DNA of 63,740 nucleotides from Budvicia aquatica DSM 5075 = ATCC 35567 (GCF_000427805.1 NZ_ATYS01000030.1:1-63740), one strand, 5' to 3'. Shown: positions 6,613 through 16,478, numbered from the stretch's first letter. Translations and numbers: made by a program. The notes: a model not told the origin generated them from the letters alone.

Positions 6613-9600
6613 CTATAAGTTACCGGCAGAAGGCTTTGGCGTATACCTTTTGCCTAAGCCGACTATCTTGTGTTCTTCATCTGTGGTTATCCGAACGTCA
6701 ATCGCGTTTTGAGCAACGGACATCATCAGTTTTAATCGATTAAGCTGGTTAACCTCACTGGCGCCGGGATCGTAATCAATGGCGAAGATATTGGCCGCCG
6801 GATAACGCAGTTTCAAACTCTTAATCACGCCACGGCCGGTAATATGGTTTGGTAAACAGCCAAAAGGCTGGACGCAGACAATATTATTTACCCCGATTTC
6901 TAATAACTCCAGCATTTCTGCTGTCAGTAGCCAGCCTTCACCGGCCTGATTGCCCAGCGATACCACCTGTTCTGCCATTGAGGCTAATTCGGCAATCGGC
7001 GGCGGTGCGGTAAAGCGTCGGCTACGTTTCAGCGCTTTATTGACAGACTTTCTCATCCATTCAATGGTGCTGGTAGCCGCCTGATTAAGCGCCATGCTGA
7101 GGAAGTTAAGGCCATACTGATGGCGGTCGTAGCGGGTACCGTAGGTGCAGGATAAAAAGAAATCCAGCATATCCGGCACGACGGCTTCGCCGCCTTCGGA
7201 TTCAATCTGGCCCACTAAATCGTTATTCGCACCGGGGTGGTACTTCACCAGAATCTCACCGACGATACCGACTTTAGGTTTACGCACCGCCAGCAGAGGC
7301 AGGCTATCGAATTCAGCGACCATTTGAGCAACGTCTTTTTTGAACTGCCTCATGCTGGCCGGACCTTCCAGGTTGTGCTTACAGCGCTGGTTCCAGCTAT
7401 CAAAAAGCCGCTGGGCTGAACCCGGTTCACTCTCATATGGTCGGGTGCGAAACAGCGTTCGCATCAGCAGGTCGCCATAGATAATCGCCATAACGGCTTT
7501 TTTGACCAGGCTAAAGCTATAGCGAAATCCGGGGTTTTCTTCCAGACCTGATGCACTGAGTGAAATAACCGGTACCTGCGGGAAGCCGGCATCCTCTAAG
7601 GCTTTACGAATAAAGGCGATGTAGTTAGTCGCCCGGCAGGCTCCGCCGGTTTGGGTAATAATGGCGGCGCTGGTTGCCGGATCGTATTCGCCATTTTGCA
7701 GCGCATCGACAATCTGACCGGTCACCAGTACGCACGGGTAACAGGCGTCGTTATTGACGTATTTAAGCCCGGTTTCAATCGCTGACTTACTCACCGTAGG
7801 CAAAACCTGCAAGCGATAGCCTTCGGAGCGAAATACCGACTGGATCAGGTCAAAGTGAATCGGGGCCATTTGCGGAGCCAGAATAGTATGGGTTTCCCGC
7901 ATTTGTTCAGTAAATGGTGTACGTTTTGACTTATAAGGGGTATCGGAAGGCGGCGGTGGTCGCTGCCGGCGGGCATTCATTGCCGCTTTGAGCGAACGAA
8001 TACGAATTCTTACCGCGCCCAGATTAGCGCCCTCATCAATTTTAATCAGGGTATACACTTTATTGGCGGCTTGCAGAACCTCTTCTACCTGGTCAGCGGT
8101 AAGGGCGTCCAGGCCGCAGCCAAAAGAGGTTAACTGAACCAGCTCAAGCTGCGGACAGGCAGCAACATAGGCGCCGGCAGCATATAGCCGGGAGTGGTAA
8201 GCCCATTGGTCGACGACTCGTAACGGTCGCTGTAGCAGGGATTCTCCCAGATGGGCTACGCTATCTTCGGTCAGTACCGCCATGCCTTCTTCAATAATGA
8301 TGCGGTCAATACCGTGGTGAATTCCCGCATCGACATGATAAGGTCGGCCGGCCAGCACAATGCCCGGCTGGTTATTTTCTACCAGCCATTTCACCACCTC
8401 TTTTCCTTTGGCTCGGATCTCTTCTCGCACTGACTGAAGTTCTTGCCACGCAGCCTGTACCGCCTTTTTCACTTCACCTCTGCGTACCCCGAGAGCTCGG
8501 AATTCATCAAACAGCACCTTCTCAACGGATTCAAGATGGTTAAAGTTGATAAACGGATTGTGATATGGGACCTGACAAAGGCTGATCGAATCAATGTTGG
8601 TACGTACTACTTCGGTGTAAGTACTAACCACCGGACAGTTGAAGTGGTGGTCACTGCCTTTGGTTTCCTGCCATTCGTAGGTCACTGACGGGAAGAAAAT
8701 GCGATCGACTTTACGTTCGATCAGATGCTCGATATGGCCATGAACCAGCTTGGCCGGATAGCAGGCTGATTCTGAAGGAATAGTTTCAATCCCTTTCAGG
8801 TATAAGCGTTCGCTGGACGGTGGCGACAGCACCACTCTGAAGCCTAATTGGCAAAAGAATGTATGCCAGAACGGATAGTTCTCAAACTGATTGAGCACTC
8901 GGGGAATGCCCACCGTGCCGCGCTGAGCCTGCTCTTTGCTCAGTGATTTATAGTCAAATATCCGCTGCTCTTTATATTCATACAGGTTGGGCAACGGGCT
9001 GGGTTCGATCTCTAGGTTAGCCCCTTTTTCACAGCGGTTACCGGAAATAAACTTTCGCCCGTCATCAAAGGTGTTGATGGTCAGCATACAGTGGTTATTG
9101 CACTGTTTGCACCGATCGCTGCTCTGTTCCACCCTGAAATTCATCAACTCGCAGGGCTGAAGTAAGGTTGATGGTTTGCCGTCATCTAATTCACTGGCAA
9201 CCAGTGCGGCACCATAGGCTCCCATCAGACCGGCAATATCAACGCGGGTTACATGCCTCTCAGTCAGGTTTTCGAACGCCCGCAGCACGGCTTCATTATA
9301 GAATGTTCCGCCCTGAACCATGACTTTTTGCGGCAGCATATCCAGCTGTTTCAGCTTGATCACTTTATACAAGGCATTCTTAATCACTGAGTAGGAGAGG
9401 CCGGCTGAGATATCAGCCACCGTCGCGCCTTCTTTCTGAGCCTGCTTCACCTTGGAGTTCATAAACACCGTGCAGCGGGTGCCCAGATCGACCGGATTAC
9501 CGGCTAATAATGCCTGCCGGGAGAACTCTTTGACCGGAATCTTGAGAGAGCGGGCGAACATTTCAATAAAAGAGCCACAGCCGGCGGAGCAGGCCTCGTT

Positions 9601-10941
9601 GAGCAAAATGCTATTGATAACGCCGTCGCGCACGTACAGGCACTTCATATCCTGCCCGCCAATGTCCAGAATAAACTCTACGCCGGGCAGTAGTTGCTCA
9701 GCGGCTTTATAGTGGGCGACAGTTTCAACTTCTCCGGCATCGGCTCGGAACGCGGCTTTAATTAACTGCTCACCGTAACCGGTAGTGGCTACTTTAGCGA
9801 TAGTAACCCGTTCCGGCAGGCGTTGATAAATTCGCTGTAACACGTCGCGGACAATATTCAGCGGATTGCCTTTATTATTGCCGTAGAAGTCATACAGCAG
9901 TTCACCCTGAGCGCCAATAAGGGCAACTTTTGTGGTGGTTGAGCCGGAGTCGATACCTAAGAAGGCATTGCCGCGGTACTCCTCCAACGGCACGCGCTTA
10001 ACGTTGCTTTTAGCGTGGCGTTGACGAAAGGCGTCGACCTGTTGTTGGTCGGTAAATAGCGGCGGTAGTATGTCGACTTCTTTAACCGTATTTTCCTGAG
10101 CGTAGCGCAGTCGGTCAATTAAACACGTTAGTGGCAGGCTTTCTCCCTGCTGTTTGGCTAGCAGAGCGGCACCCATCGCAACAAACAGCTGTGGGTTTTC
10201 AGGGAAGATGATGTCGTCTTTTTTCAACCGCAGCGTTTTTATAAACAGTTTCCGCAGGTTAGACAGGAAGTAGAGCGGGCCGCCGAGAAAGGCGACTTTG
10301 CCGCGAATAGGTTTACCACAGGCTAAACCACTGATGGTTTGATTAACAATCGCCTGCAAGATAGAGGCGGCAATATCTTCTTTAGCCGCCCCCTGGTTGA
10401 TGAGTGGCTGAACGTCTGTTTTGGCAAATACCCCACAGCGGGATGCTATGGGGTAAAGGGTCTGATAGCCGTCGGCCAATTGGTTCAGACCCGCCGCATC
10501 GGTTTCCAACAGTGACGCCATTTGATCGATAAATGCCCCGGTCCCTCCGGCGCAGCTGTTATTCATGCGCTGGTCGACGCTGTGGTGATCGAAATAGGTA
10601 ATTTTAGCGTCTTCCCCGCCCAGTTCGATAGCGACCTCAGTTTGAGGAACAACGGTCGTAATGGTTTTTGAACTGGCAATAACTTCTTGTTCAAAGGGGA
10701 TATTGAGTAAGTCAGAGAGGGCTAAACCACCGGAGCCGGTGATCACCGGGGTGATTTCTAGCGTCGGGCAGTGTTTCTGAACCTGTTCAAGCAGGCTCAA
10801 CAGCGTCTGCCTTATATCAGAGAAATGGCGCTGATAGTCGTGATGTATTACTTGCTGTTGCTGATCGAGCAACACCAGCTTGACGGTTGTCGAACCCACG
10901 TCAATTCCGGCAAAGTAATGACCAGATGTATAACGCGTCAT
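6613..10941 (-). CDS. giant (R)-2-hydroxyacyl-CoA dehydratase activase-related protein
   Basis: 1442 residues. Two ASKHA-type ATPase modules lie in tandem: the first with FAGIDVGSTTVKLVLLD at about 11-27, a GGEDAKI motif and NSCAGGTGAFIDQ; the second at about 328-600 with FLGIDSGSTTTKVALIG, GGQDMKC and NEACSAGCGSFIE. A cysteine cluster follows (CKQCNNHC, later CEKG), then a DUF2229-like part and a HgdB-like C-terminal part with NNDACYPCVLVTGQ, GGACRATNYI and QPFGCLPNHITGRG. Known activases couple ATP hydrolysis to one-electron transfer from a [4Fe-4S] cluster. Such all-in-one proteins occur in anaerobic and facultative bacteria without a known substrate. It stands alone, without a dehydratase partner. 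A redox or CoA-linked role under anoxia is inferred. Confidence 0.88.
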   Translation of the reverse strand: MTRYTSGHYFAGIDVGSTTVKLVLLDQQQQVIHHDYQRHFSDIRQTLLSLLEQVQKHCPTLEITPVITGSGGLALSDLLNIPFEQEVIASSKTITTVVPQTEVAIELGGEDAKITYFDHHSVDQRMNNSCAGGTGAFIDQMASLLETDAAGLNQLADGYQTLYPIASRCGVFAKTDVQPLINQGAAKEDIAASILQAIVNQTISGLACGKPIRGKVAFLGGPLYFLSNLRKLFIKTLRLKKDDIIFPENPQLFVAMGAALLAKQQGESLPLTCLIDRLRYAQENTVKEVDILPPLFTDQQQVDAFRQRHAKSNVKRVPLEEYRGNAFLGIDSGSTTTKVALIGAQGELLYDFYGNNKGNPLNIVRDVLQRIYQRLPERVTIAKVATTGYGEQLIKAAFRADAGEVETVAHYKAAEQLLPGVEFILDIGGQDMKCLYVRDGVINSILLNEACSAGCGSFIEMFARSLKIPVKEFSRQALLAGNPVDLGTRCTVFMNSKVKQAQKEGATVADISAGLSYSVIKNALYKVIKLKQLDMLPQKVMVQGGTFYNEAVLRAFENLTERHVTRVDIAGLMGAYGAALVASELDDGKPSTLLQPCELMNFRVEQSSDRCKQCNNHCMLTINTFDDGRKFISGNRCEKGANLEIEPSPLPNLYEYKEQRIFDYKSLSKEQAQRGTVGIPRVLNQFENYPFWHTFFCQLGFRVVLSPPSSERLYLKGIETIPSESACYPAKLVHGHIEHLIERKVDRIFFPSVTYEWQETKGSDHHFNCPVVSTYTEVVRTNIDSISLCQVPYHNPFINFNHLESVEKVLFDEFRALGVRRGEVKKAVQAAWQELQSVREEIRAKGKEVVKWLVENNQPGIVLAGRPYHVDAGIHHGIDRIIIEEGMAVLTEDSVAHLGESLLQRPLRVVDQWAYHSRLYAAGAYVAACPQLELVQLTSFGCGLDALTADQVEEVLQAANKVYTLIKIDEGANLGAVRIRIRSLKAAMNARRQRPPPPSDTPYKSKRTPFTEQMRETHTILAPQMAPIHFDLIQSVFRSEGYRLQVLPTVSKSAIETGLKYVNNDACYPCVLVTGQIVDALQNGEYDPATSAAIITQTGGACRATNYIAFIRKALEDAGFPQVPVISLSASGLEENPGFRYSFSLVKKAVMAIIYGDLLMRTLFRTRPYESEPGSAQRLFDSWNQRCKHNLEGPASMRQFKKDVAQMVAEFDSLPLLAVRKPKVGIVGEILVKYHPGANNDLVGQIESEGGEAVVPDMLDFFLSCTYGTRYDRHQYGLNFLSMALNQAATSTIEWMRKSVNKALKRSRRFTAPPPIAELASMAEQVVSLGNQAGEGWLLTAEMLELLEIGVNNIVCVQPFGCLPNHITGRGVIKSLKLRYPAANIFAIDYDPGASEVNQLNRLKLMMSVAQNAIDVRITTDEEHKIVGLGKRYTPKPSAGNL

Positions 10942-11430
10942 TGCGTAAATTAACCTCCACTAAAACACGAACCGGCGCAGATTAAAGCGTTCGACTGGTT
11001 GATTATTTAGTTGAAAACCAAACCGGATGATATTCCAACCTGTTTAATTATAACCCAATAAAAATGGCGTTATCTTAGTAGCATGATGCTTAAACTATCA
11101 CTATTTTCAGGGTCTTTCCAGATGGAGTTTAAGTGCTTTTTATAGCAACTGGCTTAATATCTCTTCGAACTAAATAAAAATCAAAATAATTGACAAGGCT
11201 TAGACCTTTTGTGCTTATTAAACAGGGATTATGGTGCTATTGTTTGCCATGCTTTCCATTCAATTTTATATGGCTAAAAATAGACTTATCACGATAGTAA
11301 GTTGGCTCGTGGCTTTTTTTAGATGCCAATCTCTAACGGGTTTAACATTTCTGTAAGCTTAGTCATAATTATTTATCAATCTTATTGTAATTAAACATAT
11401 TTTGTTTGTGCGTTAACCGTACAGTCGACA
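10942..11430. other. 489-bp intergenic region, mostly AT-rich
   Basis: Lies between the divergently placed start of the activase gene and the end of the MocR gene. It should hold the activase promoter on the minus strand. I see a perfect -35-like TTGACA on the plus strand at 11190-11195 and one possible very small reading frame at 11231-11356. No RNA gene or repeat is apparent. Confidence 0.5.
11231..11356 (+). CDS. possible 41-residue hydrophobic small protein
   Basis: ATG at 11231 follows AGGG at short spacing, and a perfect TTGACA lies about 35 bp further upstream, though no convincing -10 follows it. The product begins MVLLFAMLSIQFYMA and contains a second hydrophobic stretch (ITIVSWLVAFF), so it would be a small membrane protein. 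It is not recognised, and chance is a real alternative in AT-rich DNA. Confidence 0.2.
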   Translation: MVLLFAMLSIQFYMAKNRLITIVSWLVAFFRCQSLTGLTFL

Positions 11431-12858
11431 CTATTTCATTTGAATTATTTTTGACAGAGTATGGATGAGCTGACGGGCATGGTCCAGTGATGAAATATTA
11501 GTAAATCCAAGCAATAGCCCGTTGAGCCGTTGGTTATTAATACTCCAATGGCTTAAGGCTTCTACTGCCAGTCCGTTTTTTCTGGCGACCTCAGTAATGA
11601 CTTTGTCGTTCATCGGATATTCCAGATGAAGGATCAGATGCATGCCGCCAAAGTGGGTCTCAATTTTTAGGTGGCCGAGGCTTTCTTCAATGGCCTGAAT
11701 TAAAAAGCTTCTACGACGAGCGTATAGCGTGCGCATATTTTTCAGATGACGATAGAAGTGGCTTTGGTCAATAAAGTCAGCAATGGCGCCCTGTATTGCC
11801 ACTTGACTGGTACAAGGTGAAATACAGATGGCCTGTTCAAATTGCTCAACCAGCGATTCAGGCACGACTAAATAGGCGGTGCGTAGCGCAGGAAACAGAA
11901 CCTTACTGAAAGTGCCCGCATACAGTACACGCCCGCGGGTATCGAGGCTTTTTAACGCCGGAAGCGGGTGGCCCTGATAGCGAAACTCGCCATCGTAGTC
12001 ATCTTCAATAATCCATGACTGGCGCTCTGTCGCCCAGGCCAGCAGGGCGAGTCGCCGGGATAAACTTAGCGTTACGCCGGTCGGGCTATGGTGGGCTGGG
12101 GTAACCAGCGCAAATCGGGCTTTATTTTGCCGTTGTATAGCCAGCTCTACATTTATGCCGTCATTATCAATATCTATCGGAACGAGCTGAGCACCGGCCT
12201 GAGTAAAAATCTGGCGGGCAATCAAATAGCAGGGATCTTCCAGCCAAATCCGGTCACCGTGCTGATAAAGGGTGTCAATAATCAGCCGTAGCACGGAGCT
12301 ATAGCCGCCGCAGATAAAAATTTGGCGGGGCTGGCAGGTAATACCGCGTGATAGCTGAAGGTAGCGGGCAATCGCTTCTCGCAGAGGACGATAACCGGCG
12401 GCCGGTGGTTGAGCCAGGTAGGTTGGTGAAGTTTGGCGTACCTGACGGCCCGCCAAACGGTTCCATAACGTCAGCGGAAATTCATCCAGTGCAGGTAGCC
12501 CCAACTGAAGTGGCTGGTGTGAGAAATGGCTAATATGCGGCATGGCTGACTTTTTTTCTGCCGCCGGTAAGCCATTATCAATTGTCGGCAGCGAGGCAAG
12601 CCGGAGCTGGCCAGATACTCTGGTGCCTGACTGGCCGCGACTCTCAATATATCCTTCACTAATCAGCATGGCATAGGCGCTTTCTATGGTTCCTCTGGCC
12701 AACCCAAGATCGCTGGCCAGTACCCGCATTGAAGGCAGTCGTTCATCGGGCTTTAAGCTACCGGCCACGATAGCGTCTTTAATTCGTCGGTATATTTGAC
12801 GGTAAACCGGCAGAGGGTTAGATGAATTAATGCTGATATGAGAAGTGAATTTGTTCAT
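11431..12858 (-). CDS. MocR/PdxR-type GntR regulator with aminotransferase domain
   Basis: 475 residues, the usual size. Residues 12-80 are a GntR winged helix (PVYRQIYRRIKDAIVAGSLK, LPSMRVLASDLGLARGTIESAY). From about 110 a type I aminotransferase fold follows, with GYRPLREAIARYL, the ILIEDPCY-like LEDPCY, DDYDGEFRY and SKVLFPALR, where the lysine should bind pyridoxal phosphate. MocR proteins sense PLP or amino compounds and regulate divergent genes. The divergent neighbour is the AhpD-like gene at 12999, and the shared 140-bp region contains an inverted repeat. Target is inferred; family is secure. Confidence 0.93.
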   Translation of the reverse strand: MNKFTSHISINSSNPLPVYRQIYRRIKDAIVAGSLKPDERLPSMRVLASDLGLARGTIESAYAMLISEGYIESRGQSGTRVSGQLRLASLPTIDNGLPAAEKKSAMPHISHFSHQPLQLGLPALDEFPLTLWNRLAGRQVRQTSPTYLAQPPAAGYRPLREAIARYLQLSRGITCQPRQIFICGGYSSVLRLIIDTLYQHGDRIWLEDPCYLIARQIFTQAGAQLVPIDIDNDGINVELAIQRQNKARFALVTPAHHSPTGVTLSLSRRLALLAWATERQSWIIEDDYDGEFRYQGHPLPALKSLDTRGRVLYAGTFSKVLFPALRTAYLVVPESLVEQFEQAICISPCTSQVAIQGAIADFIDQSHFYRHLKNMRTLYARRRSFLIQAIEESLGHLKIETHFGGMHLILHLEYPMNDKVITEVARKNGLAVEALSHWSINNQRLNGLLLGFTNISSLDHARQLIHTLSKIIQMK

Positions 12859-12859
12859 T

Positions 12860-12923
12860 ATGGCCCACTCATATTTTTATAATATGGCTCTGGTGAGTGG
12901 TCCATATAATCAGTAAAGTGGCC
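12860..12923. promoter_or_regulatory. MocR-type operator array in divergent promoter
   Basis: ATGGCCCACTCA (12860-12871) and TGAGTGGTCCAT (12894-12905) form an inverted repeat with 11 of 12 matches, and a third half-site AAGTGGCC follows at 12916-12923. TATAAT boxes occur at 12878-12883 and 12905-12910. Repeated GTGG(A/T/C)CC half-sites in a divergent promoter are the normal layout for MocR control of its neighbour, here the AhpD-like gene. Confidence 0.55.
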
Positions 12924-12998
12924 GCCATGCAATAGCATTAGCTAGAGCGAATTTTTTGGCACTATTTTTCCCGCTATCTATATTGAACAGAGGTATAT

Positions 12999-13430
12999 AT
13001 GAGTGAATTACGATTACCCTACAGCAAGCTCTCTTCCGAGGCTTATGCCGGTTTAGGCGCTTGCAAAGCGGCGCTGGATAAAAGCGTTTTGGGTAAGCCG
13101 TTTATCGAGCTGATTTACCTACGGGTATCACAGATTAACGGATGTGCCTTCTGTCTGGATATGCACAGTAAAGCGCTGCGCGCTCAGGGGGTCGATCAGC
13201 GTAAGCTGGATACCTTAGCCGGTTGGCGGGTTAGCGATGTTTTTGACCCACAGGAACGCGCCGCGCTGGCCTGGGCTGAATCACTTACACATATTGATAC
13301 TACCGGCGCGCCGGATGAAGTTTATCAACCGCTGACAGGGTTATTCAGCGAGGTTGAAATTTCAGATTTGACCTTTGCCGTTAGCCTGATGAATGCGTTT
13401 AATCGGCTGGCGGTAGGTATGCGGCAATAA
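12999..13430 (+). CDS. AhpD/carboxymuconolactone decarboxylase-like protein
   Basis: 143 residues. The AhpD redox motif CAFCLDMH (Cys49, Cys52, His56) is intact, with the preceding LIYLRVSQING helix and the following helices (LDTLAGWRVSDVFDPQERAALAWAESLT) typical of the all-alpha AhpD-like fold. These proteins reduce peroxides through a CxxC pair or act on small electrophiles, usually as oligomers in the cytosol. AGAGG precedes the ATG. Divergent from the MocR regulator and likely its target; a hairpin terminator follows. Confidence 0.92.
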   Translation: MSELRLPYSKLSSEAYAGLGACKAALDKSVLGKPFIELIYLRVSQINGCAFCLDMHSKALRAQGVDQRKLDTLAGWRVSDVFDPQERAALAWAESLTHIDTTGAPDEVYQPLTGLFSEVEISDLTFAVSLMNAFNRLAVGMRQ

Positions 13431-13473
13431 CCCGATACGCTTAACCCAAGGGCTGGGTGATTGGCTTCAGGTA

Positions 13474-13503
13474 AGAATAGGACCCATTTATGTGTCCTAT
13501 TCT
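13474..13503 (+). terminator. hairpin terminator after AhpD-like gene
   Basis: AGAATAGGAC (13474-13483) pairs perfectly with GTCCTATTCT (13494-13503) around a ten-base loop, 43 bp after the AhpD-like stop. The trailing sequence is only moderately T-rich. Confidence 0.6.
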
Positions 13504-13627
13504 GCTTTCTGGTCTGTCATACCTCCTTACAACCCGTGCTGTTTTTCCTGTCTCATTGCTGTCACTAAAAGGTTAGAATTGCCCATACCTTAAGATATTG
13601 AGTTATTTGATAACGGGAGAGTCAGGG

Positions 13628-13696
13628 ATGCCTCAACAACCAGAGTACGATTTTGCTACAGTGCCTTTTAATCACCATTTTTGTCAGAGGAGGTGA
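13628..13696 (+). CDS. possible 22-codon leader or small ORF before the DUF4153 gene
   Basis: ATG at 13628 opens a frame (MPQQPEYDFATVPFNHHF...) that stops at 13694-13696, two bases before the ATG of the next gene, with that gene's AGGAGG ribosome site inside its last codons. GGGAGAG upstream could bind ribosomes. The arrangement fits translational coupling. Nothing is recognised in the peptide and it may be fortuitous. Confidence 0.35.
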   Translation: MPQQPEYDFATVPFNHHFCQRR

Positions 13697-13698
13697 AG

Positions 13699-15492
13699 AT
13701 GAGTTGCACCGTACTGCCTAAATCAAGCCGCCTGACTATTATCTTGCTCGGGCTTTTACAAGGCGCATTTCTCTATTTAACCCGTGATAGCTTTGAAAGG
13801 ATAGAGGTTGCCAGTTTCCAAACGGCTCTATTGTTCTGTAATACGCTATTGTTTACCTTACCGCTTATGCTGTCGTTGTCAGTTATTTCCCTGAAAGATT
13901 TTCGCTTATGGCGGGGGTTGGGAATTATTCTGATTATGCTGCTGATAGTAGCAAGCTGGGCCAACTGGAGCTTATATGACATTTTCGGCGGGATGCGGAA
14001 AAGCGGGATACAGTTCCAATATTATGCCTGCCTATCAGCATTCGTATTTTTGACACTGCCTTGGCTACAGGCTCAAATCAGCCAAAAGAGCTGGTTCCCT
14101 GACTATGAATCTCTGCATGATAATCTATGGTTAAACAGCCTGACGGTGGTGATTACATTAATACTCATTGGCCTGTTCTGGGGCATTCTCCGGCTGTGTG
14201 CCAGCCTGTTTAGCCTGCTGGGTATTGAATTCTTTGAAAACCTGTTTTTTGATAACGACCTGTTTATCTACCTCGCCAATGGCTTTATGGTCGGAATTGG
14301 TATTCTGACCGGACGAACCCAAACTCAATTTATTAAAGTTGGCCGTAACGTTCTTTCGGTAATGATTAAAGGCCTGTTGCCGCTTCTGTCATTTATTGCC
14401 CTGATTTTTATTATCACCTTGCCCTTTGTTGGCTTAAATGCGTTGACGGCAGAATGGTCGGCGGCGGGTCTATTGACTACGATGGTGGCACTGCTGGTGG
14501 TGTTTGTGAATGCCGTTTATCAAACAGGCTTAAGCACCCCGCCATACCCTAAAGCGATTCGTTGGTTAGTGAATGCTTCTATACTGGTTTTACCGGTGTA
14601 TGCCTTATTTGCATTGTATTCGATGTGGGTCCGCGTTGCTCAATATGGCTGGACGCCGGAGCGGGTGCTGGCAACGGTGATTATTTGTGTAGCGGTATGT
14701 TTCGCCTGTAGCTATGCCTTCTCCGTTATGCGCAGCCGTGATCGCTGGTTACAACCGTTAAGCAGCATCAATCGATTGATGTCTCTGGTTATGATTGTTC
14801 TGTTAGTTTTGGTTAATTCTCCGCTACTGGATCCATATCGCATCAGTATTTCCAGCCAATTGGCCCGTTATCAACAAAACTTAACCTCGAGTGAAAGCCT
14901 CGATCTGAATGCATGGCGCTTTAAATATGGCCGCGCGGGTAATGATGCGCTACTGGCGCTTAAAAACGATCCACAGTATGTCAGCGATGCGCTTCGCAAA
15001 GCAGAATTAGAGCGGGTGATGGCCAGACAGAGCGTATGGGATAATTCTATCGATGAAACAGCCAACGCTGAGTATGCTGAATTAGTGGCAAAGCGCGTTC
15101 AGCAAGGAATGGAATTGGCTAAAGGTACCACCATGCCGCCGGCCGATTTTTGGCGTGTTTTTGTTTCTGAAGATAACTATGAAACTCGGGAATGCCTTAA
15201 AGACAGTACCAAGTGTATGGCTTTAGCGCTAGATTTAGATGCTGACGGCAAAGATGAGTATATGGTGTGTAATTTTAATGATGGAATGACGCCTCGGTGT
15301 TCGATCTTTTCAATGCTTAAAGATCGGTGGCAGCGGATCGGTAGCGTGAACCCTTATTCATCTGATAAAAGCGCCGATAGGTTTAAACAAATTATGCGTC
15401 AAGGTGAGATTAAACCAAAACCCAGAGTGTGGAATGATTTGGATTTAGGCGATGAACGGGTTCAAATACACTATTCTATTGATGAAAAGTGA
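13699..15492 (+). CDS. DUF4153-domain integral membrane protein
   Basis: 597 residues from ATG 13699; AGGAGG at 13687-13692 gives ideal spacing, so the TTG 18 bp upstream is unlikely to be the start. About ten to twelve hydrophobic segments fill residues 15-390 (for example LLQGAFLYL, GIILIMLLIVASW, LLSFIALIFIITLPFVGL), the pattern of DUF4153 proteins. The C-terminal ~200 residues are soluble and contain LDLDADGKDEYMVCNF, an acidic loop like those of calcium-binding repeats, then CSIFSMLKDRW. Function of the family is not established. It stands 89 bp before murQ. Confidence 0.85.
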   Translation: MSCTVLPKSSRLTIILLGLLQGAFLYLTRDSFERIEVASFQTALLFCNTLLFTLPLMLSLSVISLKDFRLWRGLGIILIMLLIVASWANWSLYDIFGGMRKSGIQFQYYACLSAFVFLTLPWLQAQISQKSWFPDYESLHDNLWLNSLTVVITLILIGLFWGILRLCASLFSLLGIEFFENLFFDNDLFIYLANGFMVGIGILTGRTQTQFIKVGRNVLSVMIKGLLPLLSFIALIFIITLPFVGLNALTAEWSAAGLLTTMVALLVVFVNAVYQTGLSTPPYPKAIRWLVNASILVLPVYALFALYSMWVRVAQYGWTPERVLATVIICVAVCFACSYAFSVMRSRDRWLQPLSSINRLMSLVMIVLLVLVNSPLLDPYRISISSQLARYQQNLTSSESLDLNAWRFKYGRAGNDALLALKNDPQYVSDALRKAELERVMARQSVWDNSIDETANAEYAELVAKRVQQGMELAKGTTMPPADFWRVFVSEDNYETRECLKDSTKCMALALDLDADGKDEYMVCNFNDGMTPRCSIFSMLKDRWQRIGSVNPYSSDKSADRFKQIMRQGEIKPKPRVWNDLDLGDERVQIHYSIDEK

Positions 15493-15581
15493 TGCTTTGT
15501 TCATTGAGTTATTATCTTTGTTTGCCAGTATGTCAGCGTTGATTATGTCCATGTTGGCCGCTTTATTATATCGGGGTTGTA

Positions 15582-16478
15582 ATGAAAATTGATTTAAACA
15601 CCATGGTAACTGAAGGCCGTAATCAGGCCAGTGAGGCGATTGATACCCTATCAACCCTCGATATGCTGAAAGTGATTAATAATGAAGATAAGAAGGTTGC
15701 ACTGGCCGTTGAACGGGTACTGCCACAAATTGCTGAAGCGGTGGATAAGATCTCGGCCGCATTCACTTTGGGTGGGCGCTTAATTTATTGCGGCGCAGGG
15801 ACATCGGGCCGCTTAGGCATTCTTGATGCCAGTGAGTGCCCGCCAACCTATGGAACACCATCGGCAATGGTCGTCGGATTGATTGCCGGCGGGCATCAGG
15901 CAATTCTGAAAGCGGTAGAAAACGCGGAAGATAACCCGATACAAGGTGAGCGCGATCTGCGGGAACTTCATATTGATCGGCGCGATGTATTGGTCGGCAT
16001 CGCCGCCAGCGGAAGAACGCCTTATGTGATTGGTGCCATGACTTATGCCAAAAGCGTTGGGGCAACGGTGGTTGCACTAAGCTGTAATCCGGATAGCCCG
16101 ATAAGCCGTTTGGCGGATATTGCCATTGAGCCCGTAGTCGGCCCTGAAGTCGTAACCGGCTCATCCCGTATGAAGGCCGGAACCGCGCAGAAACTGGTAC
16201 TCAATATGCTCACTACCGGAGCCATGATTCGTATTGGCAAAGTTTACGGCAATCTGATGGTTGACGTTGAGGCGACCAATGCAAAGCTGGTTCAGCGCCA
16301 GATTAATATTGTGATGCAGGCCTGCGGATGCGATAGCTTGGTGGCAACTCAAGCATTGCAACAATGTGGCGGACACTGTAAAACCGCGATAGTGATGATA
16401 TTGGCAAATTTATCCGCCGATCGGGCGAAGCATTTGTTAGATAAAAACAGCGGTTTTATCCGGCCGTCGTTGAAATAA
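15582..16478 (+). CDS. murQ: N-acetylmuramic acid 6-phosphate etherase MurQ
   Basis: 298 residues, the same length as E. coli MurQ. The sequence follows the family from the start ([32 protein letters not shown]) through the SIS sugar-phosphate fold ([54 protein letters not shown]). The enzyme removes the D-lactyl ether from MurNAc 6-phosphate to give GlcNAc 6-phosphate, recycling cell wall. The usual partner MurP transporter is not adjacent. GGGGT precedes the ATG. A rho-independent terminator follows at 16602. Confidence 0.96.
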   Translation: MKIDLNTMVTEGRNQASEAIDTLSTLDMLKVINNEDKKVALAVERVLPQIAEAVDKISAAFTLGGRLIYCGAGTSGRLGILDASECPPTYGTPSAMVVGLIAGGHQAILKAVENAEDNPIQGERDLRELHIDRRDVLVGIAASGRTPYVIGAMTYAKSVGATVVALSCNPDSPISRLADIAIEPVVGPEVVTGSSRMKAGTAQKLVLNMLTTGAMIRIGKVYGNLMVDVEATNAKLVQRQINIVMQACGCDSLVATQALQQCGGHCKTAIVMILANLSADRAKHLLDKNSGFIRPSLK

